64,000 nt of DNA from Diplocarpon mali (taxonomy: Eukaryota > Ascomycota > Leotiomycetes > Helotiales > Drepanopezizaceae): positions 31,938 through 95,937 of the forward strand of contig JAENRP010000156.1 in assembly GCA_024741835.1 (NCBI GenBank), written 5' to 3'. This document shows, piece by piece, positions 57,753 to 64,000 of this stretch (the first letter of the stretch is position 1; every line of letters begins with the position of its first letter). Both the position numbers and the translations under genes were made by a program. The notes below the pieces were generated by a model. It made no database searches, was not told where the DNA came from, and saw only the letters and a list, made by a program, of their open reading frames with translations.

Positions 57753-59891
57753 ATGCCTCTAGGTCAGAAGGGCACCGGCAAGAAAGGCCGCGACCGTCAG
57801 TCAAGGAGTCGCAATACCACCCCGAGCCTGGGCGGCAGCTCTCTTCACAATATTGGCGTCACGCCCTACCTCGAACTCTCCATGGATAGTTTCGTGACCG
57901 ACGACGAGATACTCGATAACATTTCCAGCCCCATCTCCACTGCGAAGGAGCTCGAGGCCTTGCTCGAGCGATTGAACAAGCTGGCTAAGACGGTTGAGAA
58001 ACGAGGCGAACTATGCGATGCTGGCATGAGGAAGTCGGTTCTGCTCAGAAGGGCTCGAGAAGGGGAGGTGGTAGCTGAGAAGGCTGAAGAGGAAAAGAAA
58101 GAGATCCTGAAGCAGAATGCTGCCGATGAGGAGGAGAGGGGTCGCAACAAAAAGGATAGCAAAACGAAGAAGCGGAAGGATGCAAGTGTTGTGCGGGAGG
58201 AGAGACCTTTGACCCATGGAGCGCATGGATTAGCACCTCAAGATGGTTCTCACCCAGGTCAGTGGAGGTCAAGTTTGTTGTTTTGTTGTGTTCGTCCACG
58301 CGTCCGCTTGTTCCGAAGACAATGGATACTCGTAGCACCCTTTTGCTTTCACCCGCTAATGGTCTCCCGACCCCACTGTTTTTTGATTCCCCTACTTTCA
58401 CATCAAAACAACTTGATTAACGTTTAGAAACCAGATCGCTCGTCACCGCTTCCAAAGCACGCTCGCAAACATTCACGGGAGCGTGAGAACGACTCCGCTA
58501 GTAGCTCTCTTTCACCACCTCCAGGAGCCGTTGCTACTCCAGTCGCTTCTATGGACATTGACAAAGAGGAAGACGATTCGAGCTCAGACGAGCACCAACC
58601 TGTACCTGCACCCGCCATTCCTGCTCATCAGACTTTTGGCGATGATCCCAACTCCTTCCCAGATCCTACCTTGTACGAGATTCTTCCTATCACACCAGGC
58701 ATGACCAAAGAGGAGTTGAAGCGCCTCTTCTCTGTCTCAGACTTTCCTGAGCATGATCTCAGCGAGTACATCCCCGGAACACCTCCAGAGAAAGACTTCA
58801 GCAGCGCGAAGCCGGCCAACCAAGTCCAGGCCCAAACCTTCGCTACCTATCTAGAGCCGTACTTCCGTCCAATTAATGATGATGATAACGCGTTCCTGCG
58901 CGAGAGAGGAAACCGGATCGACCCTTTCGTCATGCCACGTCGTGGCAAGAAGCACTACACCGAGATCTGGGCTGAGGAAGATGGTGCCTTGGCTGCAGAC
59001 AATCTCCAGGGTCGTGACAAGTTACCACTCAATCAAGCTCGTGGTGACATCGAGAGCATGACCGACGCCATAGGCGAGACTGATGCGTGCTCTGGCGGTC
59101 CGCTCCTCTCCCGCTTGCTTGCAACCATGAGACCGGAGCACCGCGCCCCTGCGGAGGATAAGACTAATGGTATGAACGGCGACGATTCTAACGCTGACCT
59201 AAATACCGATCTCGTCGGCGACGCAGTTCAACCTCCTAACGATCACTCCCTCCCACCCGCTACCTTCATGCCCGACTCGAACTCGGAATCCTGGAAGAAA
59301 GCTACGCACCCTAAGCTCGATCACGCCCAAGTTGACGAGCGCATCAAGCAAGAACTGCGCCACCTCGGCTTCCTCCCGCCCGACACCGAGCCCGACTACG
59401 ACGCGCACTACGACGACGAGATCGCTGCCCGCCTCCGGTATCTTCAAAGCCGACTCAAGGACTGCTCCATCACAAACGGCGCGCGGAAATCCCGTCTCGG
59501 CGACCTCGTCAAGGAGCGTATGGCCCACCAAGAGTACCAGACTATCTGCGAGGACCTCGACACCCAATTGCAAACCTCTTATCTGAAGCGTACCCGCACT
59601 CTCGGCAAGAGCAAGAAGAACAAGCGACCAGGCGGAGCAGGCGGCGGAAGCCACTTCGTCGGCGCCCCTGGCAGTACCGGCATGGCTCGTCCAGGCATCG
59701 GCGATGTTGTCAAGGGCCTGATGGAGAAGCGCAGCAAGTGGATCGATACCATCGGCGGTGTACTCGACGAGGATGCCAACAAAGTCCGTCGTAGCAAGGA
59801 TCCTGGTAGCTCGATCTTCAAGCCTGAGGACATGGCTGAGTATATCCGTAAGGAAAAGGAGAGCTGGGCTGAAGAGGACGATGAGGAGTAG
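57753..59891 (+). CDS. ngg1: SAGA histone acetyltransferase subunit Ngg1/Ada3
   Basis: Two exons (57753-58257 and 58435-59891; 177-base intron, donor GTCAGT, acceptor AACCAG chosen by frame) give 653 residues. The N-terminus has HNIGVTPYLELSMDSFVTDDEI, then a coiled coil (ELEALLERLNKLAKTVEKRG) and a lysine-rich linker. After the intron come the Ada3 signatures YEILPITPGMTKEELKRLFSV and FPEHDLSEYIPGTPPEKDFS, and the C-terminal Ada3 domain (about 470-650), with VDERIKQELRHLGFLP, DDEIAARLRYLQSRLKD, KERMAHQEYQTICEDLD, and KKNKRPGG leading to a conserved tail. In the SAGA and ADA complexes Ada3 links Ada2/Gcn5 to the core and supports nucleosomal acetylation. The alternative acceptor CGTTTAG seven bases earlier would break the frame. 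Confidence 0.92.
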
Positions 59892-62800
59892 CGTGGCTCC
59901 GAGGAAGGCATCATCTGTAAATACTAAGGCTCGCAGACGACACGACATGGTAATTGGCGCATAGGGCATCTGGAACGGGATGTGTGGGTGCATAGATGGG
60001 CGGCGCTTATTGAGAGCTACGACGTATCTCCAGTTCTTTCGTGGCTAGCACTCGGCGTGTGGAACTCTGGAACAAAATCGACAGGCTTGGGAGCTGGGTG
60101 GCGTCTGAAATCTGCTCTATCAAGTCCAGGACTAGATGAGTGTTCAACTTCAGCACCAATATGGAAAACTCTACAGTATTGCTGCTGGTGCCGCAGATTG
60201 TGAATTATGGGTCTTGTTTGTGATGCGTTCCAATGGGCTCTTGGGCTCTTGGATTTGAGATGGAGGGGCAAGCGCCAAAAAGGTTGAAGATGTCTCGACT
60301 CTGACTTATTTTGAATCGCCTACGTTAGTTGCCTTACCTTTCCCATTTCATCTAGTCACTTTTCCTTGTCCTCCTGCCCTGCTGAGTGTGCCATCTCCAG
60401 CAATGGCCAGCTCTTAGATCAGATCTCCATACAGAGTTTTGTTATGTGTGCCGCCCCTTTATTTGATCCTTGCCATCGGCGAACAATTCCTTACTATTTG
60501 CTCGTGCATCTCATCGCTTGTACTACTGCTGATTCTCTTCGGATGGTTGTGATTCCTGCCTCGTAGTGTGACTCTCCAGGGCCCCAAGTAAATTACACCT
60601 GGCCAGATAGATTGTAAGAATTTTTGCATGGCGTTGCAAGAAGAAGAGAAAGATGAAGAAGAAGGAGGAGGAGGAGGAGGAGGAGGAGGAGAAGAAGAAG
60701 AAGAAGAAGAAGAAGAAGATTGTTCTGCGGGGGATCTTTCAAGAGTAATGTCGTCGGCTTGACATGATGGTTCTTGCGAATCCAGAGGTACCGCCTTCAA
60801 TTATTGGCGGGATATTCTCGAAACCTCTTGAGGCGACCTTATTATCCAAGCACAGCTTCCAAGCATACATCTGTCGCATTTATCGGCGGGGGCTTTACGC
60901 GAAGCTTTCCGACGGATTTCGTATTCGTTGCGTGGGATCTTGAACTACGTCGCCGCAAAGTACCGTGCCCGACCCAGTCTCGCAGCGAGTAGGGCGCAGA
61001 GCTCAGATATCGCAGCCGGCCAGGCTTCACCTGCGGCAAATCCTTTGCGGCAATTAGATGCGAAAGGGATGGCTTCTAGCATGTCCTTTCTGCTGGTTTG
61101 CCGGATCTCAAAGGTGAAGCCTCGTCGCACTCTGTACCGGCCGCCACACCCCTTCCGCCACAGCTCACCACGGCACTGGCTGCACTGTGCCCAGGCAACA
61201 TGTACTCTAAAATCTGCGCAAATGCGTCGTTTCCTACTATAGCATTTGAATTTGCAGCAGGCAATATCTCATCCGGTAAGGAAATCATTCTTTCTCGGAC
61301 CGCAACACTGTCAACAAGATTAGCGATCGATAACACCCAAGACCCACGTCCTGTCAATGCCGACAAGAACTCATGAGACAACTCTGTAGCCGAGAGCTGG
61401 GACACACAGAGCAAGCTCGCGAGCAAGAAGGCTATTGTGGGGAAAGTTGATATAAAGCCCTATTCCTAGTGCTAGCCTGCAAGCTGTATCGGGGCCCAAG
61501 CAAGCACTTAGAACCCTGTACGAGACCTCATTCGAGAGTCATCCGCAAAGCCCTAATCCAGACTCAAGAGATGATGCCGGAACAGTGGCGGCTCGGTAAG
61601 CGAGATCAGATGTCAACACGCTTTGCCAAGACCTGGGGACCGGGTCCTCGCTACTTGGATGTTATGAGATTCTCGTGGTGAGTGTGTTCCACCCTGTTAG
61701 GGCTGGTTTAACTTGATATTTCTCCGTGAAGATTTGATCTTTTGAACTTGATCTCTTCCCCGGGTCTAGAATGGCTGTGATTGACCTGGTGGAGAAAAGT
61801 GGTTGCAGTTCTCCGATTCGGTGTTTTTGATATCGAGGCAACGGGGCTAGACGGAGTCATGGGAAGGGCGCGAGATTGGCTTGATTTCTATTTTCTTTCT
61901 TTCTTTCTTTTTTCTTTTCCTTTTCCGGGACCTCTGAGGGATTGAAGTAAGCGTTGCGTTCAGTTGTTTCCGAGAAATTTGGAAGAAGAAAAAACGTACA
62001 AGTTGACAAGGAATAATCTGATCGGAGCAGGAAGGGCAATTGGATATGCGGTTTAACTGTAAGCTGTTTGAAGCTTGATAGTCATGGGAGGTTCTCTTTA
62101 TGCTGTGCTATTGTAGGGTTCCTCTGTATGGGCATTGTAAGTGTAGGCAGGTAGGTAGGTACTTTCTGAGATACTGGGACGGAATGGAAAGGAAAGGGCT
62201 GTACGGCGTTTCTTTTGTGGTGGTTAAACTCGGGGCTGCATGTGCAAGTCCCGAATGAGGGCATGTACGTGAGGGTAGATCCAGGACGTGTTATGTTCTC
62301 GTCGCGAGCACTCCTGCTTTCTTCGCAGTAGAGGAACGAGATTATACGTAGCCGTTGCTGGAAAGAGATTCTCGTCTTCAGGCGTAAATTTTCCTCGGCG
62401 CGATAATGGCACGGAAACGCGGCATTTGAGTCTTGGATGGGAAAAGATGGGAAAGAGAATGTAAGGTTCCTGAGCTCTCTCTCTTACTGTGGCGTAGAGG
62501 ACTGGAGGCTAGGTAAGAGCTGGCCAGTCGAGTGTCGATACGTACATATCACAGAGCTTTGATTTTGGGAAACCCTCTCTTCGGCATAGATCCAGATAAC
62601 GGAATCTGTGCCATCAAACAGCTGGCCTAACGGATAGCTTGGGAGACTCAACACCCTTATGTCCTTCCATAATCGCACTATCGTCCCCGAGAACGAACAT
62701 CAAGCTTAAGCGGGATGACTCGGCGAACGTGCTTTTTGGAGTTTTGGTCTTTTTCCTTTAGAAGGATGGAGTGACAAGGTAAGTTAGTTTGCCATTTTTC

Positions 62801-63897
62801 GTCCTTTTGGGAATCTCGACGCGTTGATGAGCCGGGTCTACTTCGTCAGCTTAGAAAGCCTGCTTTCACGGGAGCGACGCGACAACGCGACCACCCGCGA
62901 TACATCAGGTGCAAAATACACCTATTTTTGATCCTATTCATATGCTGTCTAAGACGATCGAGTATCATCCGAACAGACTCTGAGAATGTCCTAGATGTGA
63001 AACATGGATTTGCAAAACCGAATCTTCATGATGCCAAAATTGCGAGATGGTGTGTTTCAAGCGGCAGATACATTTAGAGCATGTATAACAAACAAGAAAA
63101 ACATGAACTGCTAAAGACAAAGGTCTTCCTAGGCAAGAAGGTTCTACTCTATGTAACTATTGGTAGCCACATGTTACAGCTGCCATACGAAGTAGTCCGA
63201 CAGAGGCGGCGGCGTCTGCTAAGCTCAAGGCTCTGTTGCGCCATGAGGAGCCTCAGGCGCTGAGGCCTCTGAGGACTGGCTTATGTAATGTACCCCTGAA
63301 GTGGCCACGGAGCACTTCTATAAAGGGAGCTCAGATATACAGTTAGAGTAGAATTTTACAAGCTTCTGCCACCACTAGGAATCCACCTCTAAATACAGCA
63401 CGACAGGCTCTCATTATTCTGACCTGTAGGTCAAATCAGGGCTCTTAGGAAACTCAAAGCATGATTTTGTAGTGCTCGTTTTCGGGAACATCAAAAGTGA
63501 ACGGTTACCGAGAGTCCTAAATCCGAATCCGCCCGAACTTTGCAAAAGACTCAAATAGGGTAAGCCATATAGCCGTCAAGTATACCATAGTCCTTGGGCT
63601 TTTTAAAACAGATAGACTGGCTACTAGTAGCTGGTCAGTCATCGATTGGAGGGGATGGTAGATGTGATGGAAGTTACCCTGGATGTTTGTTTACAGATGT
63701 CACTTCTCACGTGATAGCCTGAGATAGCGTGACGCCACGACATGTCTTTTCTCGGCCTTTGACGCCCACCCTCTTTCAACTTCGTTGGCTGACCTCTCTT
63801 GTCCGCCATCTGCCCTACATTATACAGGCACTCTTTCTTCTCTTCTCATCTTCGGATGCATCCACCTCCAAGGGCATGACACAACTTCATCGCCATC
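59892..63897. other. Gene-poor stretch with simple-sequence tracts
   Basis: About 4 kb with no gene I can support. Frames at 61,098-61,376 (+, opening at TTG) and 61,469-61,681 (+) have protein-like composition but no recognised domain or ATG-linked structure. Simple repeats are at 60,650-60,719 (listed) and 61,886-61,920 (TTTC units). The final 150 bases are a CT-rich promoter for the gene at 63,898. Confidence 0.45.
60655..60719 (+). repeat. GAA/GGA trinucleotide microsatellite
   Basis: A continuous run of GGA units followed by GAA units over about 55 bases, in an intergenic context 0.75 kb after ngg1. On the minus strand it would read as poly-serine and poly-proline, which produces a spurious open frame. 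Confidence 0.9.
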
Positions 63898-64000
63898 ATG
63901 TCGACCTTCAAAGGTGTAATGCAGGGATTTGAAGACATTCGAGGTAGGTACAGCTACCCGTCAGCTCATCATCTACTGACACGCCCAGTCGATTACTTTC
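63898..64000 (+). CDS. Start of a probable Artemis/Pso2-type metallo-beta-lactamase nuclease (partial)
   Basis: ATG at 63,898 after a CT-rich leader. Exon 1 is 63,898-63,943, a 45-base intron follows (GTAGGT ... CGCCCAG), and exon 2 starts at 63,989 and runs off the window. The visible peptide MSTFKGVMQGFEDIRVDYF resembles the first residues of fungal DCLRE1C/Artemis-like DNA cross-link repair proteins, which begin with a short MSTF...(I/V)DYFR segment before the metallo-beta-lactamase core. Only 19 residues are available, so the family call is tentative. That there is a gene start with a spliced first intron is better supported. Confidence 0.45.
   Translation, partial: MSTFKGVMQGFEDIRGRYSYPSAHHLLTRPVDYF

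Noticed and set aside
59199..59993. Minus-strand open frame of 264 codons
   Set aside because: Antisense to the conserved C-terminal domain of Ngg1/Ada3.
60459..60800. Minus-strand frame rich in serine and proline
   Set aside because: Its length comes from the GGA/GAA microsatellite; no conserved sequence on either side.
1..64000. tRNA genes, rRNA genes and CRISPR arrays
   Set aside because: I looked for GGTTCRANNCC-type T-loops with partner A-box sequence and for regularly spaced identical repeats, and found no convincing case; CRISPR is not expected in a fungus.

Overview
The window looks like a chromosome segment from a filamentous ascomycete (Pezizomycotina). The support is short GT-AG introns of about 45-130 bases, fungal housekeeping genes (single-chain urease, SDS22, ribosomal protein eL20, the SAGA subunit Ngg1/Ada3, a CSN12-type PCI protein, a xylose-reductase-like aldo-keto reductase), and a strongly AT-shifted block of retrotransposon relics whose glutamine codons have become TAA/TAG, the mark of repeat-induced point mutation (RIP). 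I cannot name the species.

Layout. Bases 1 to about 9,130 are a RIP-degraded retrotransposon nest: a Ty3/gypsy-like pol relic with chromodomain and 3' LTR (+ strand, about 421-4,883) and two Ty1/copia-like relics (both - strand, about 4,884-6,795 and 6,796-9,130). About 1.4 kb beyond it lies a small secreted cysteine-rich protein gene (10,557-10,823), a classic position for a candidate effector. From 11,960 to 14,300 (-) is a 10-exon divergent protein kinase gene. A homologous 12-exon kinase gene lies at 24,138-26,899 (+) and a third, broken copy at 27,799 to about 29,340 (-).

Between the kinase copies is a compact block: alpha/beta hydrolase (-) divergent from SDS22 (+), which converges on the aldo-keto reductase (-). 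After the kinases come a BTB-domain gene (30,656-31,620), a CSN12-like gene (-) sharing a divergent promoter with eL20 (+) at 36.1-36.5 kb, a gene-poor stretch (37.6-44.5 kb) holding a broken reading frame of unknown family, a 1,031-residue orphan protein gene (44,505-47,662), a 7-exon urease (-), a transmembrane RING-finger gene (-), Ngg1/Ada3 (+), and the first exons of a probable Artemis/Pso2-type nuclease cut by the window end.

The housekeeping genes are unrelated to one another. The accessory layer is what stands out: the TE nest, the cysteine-rich secreted protein, the kinase family in intact and decaying states, and a second partly RIPed TE scrap near 49.1 kb that matches bases 172-417. 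Exon structures were worked out by hand from splice signals and frame continuity. For all multi-exon genes given with coordinates the summed exon lengths are divisible by three.
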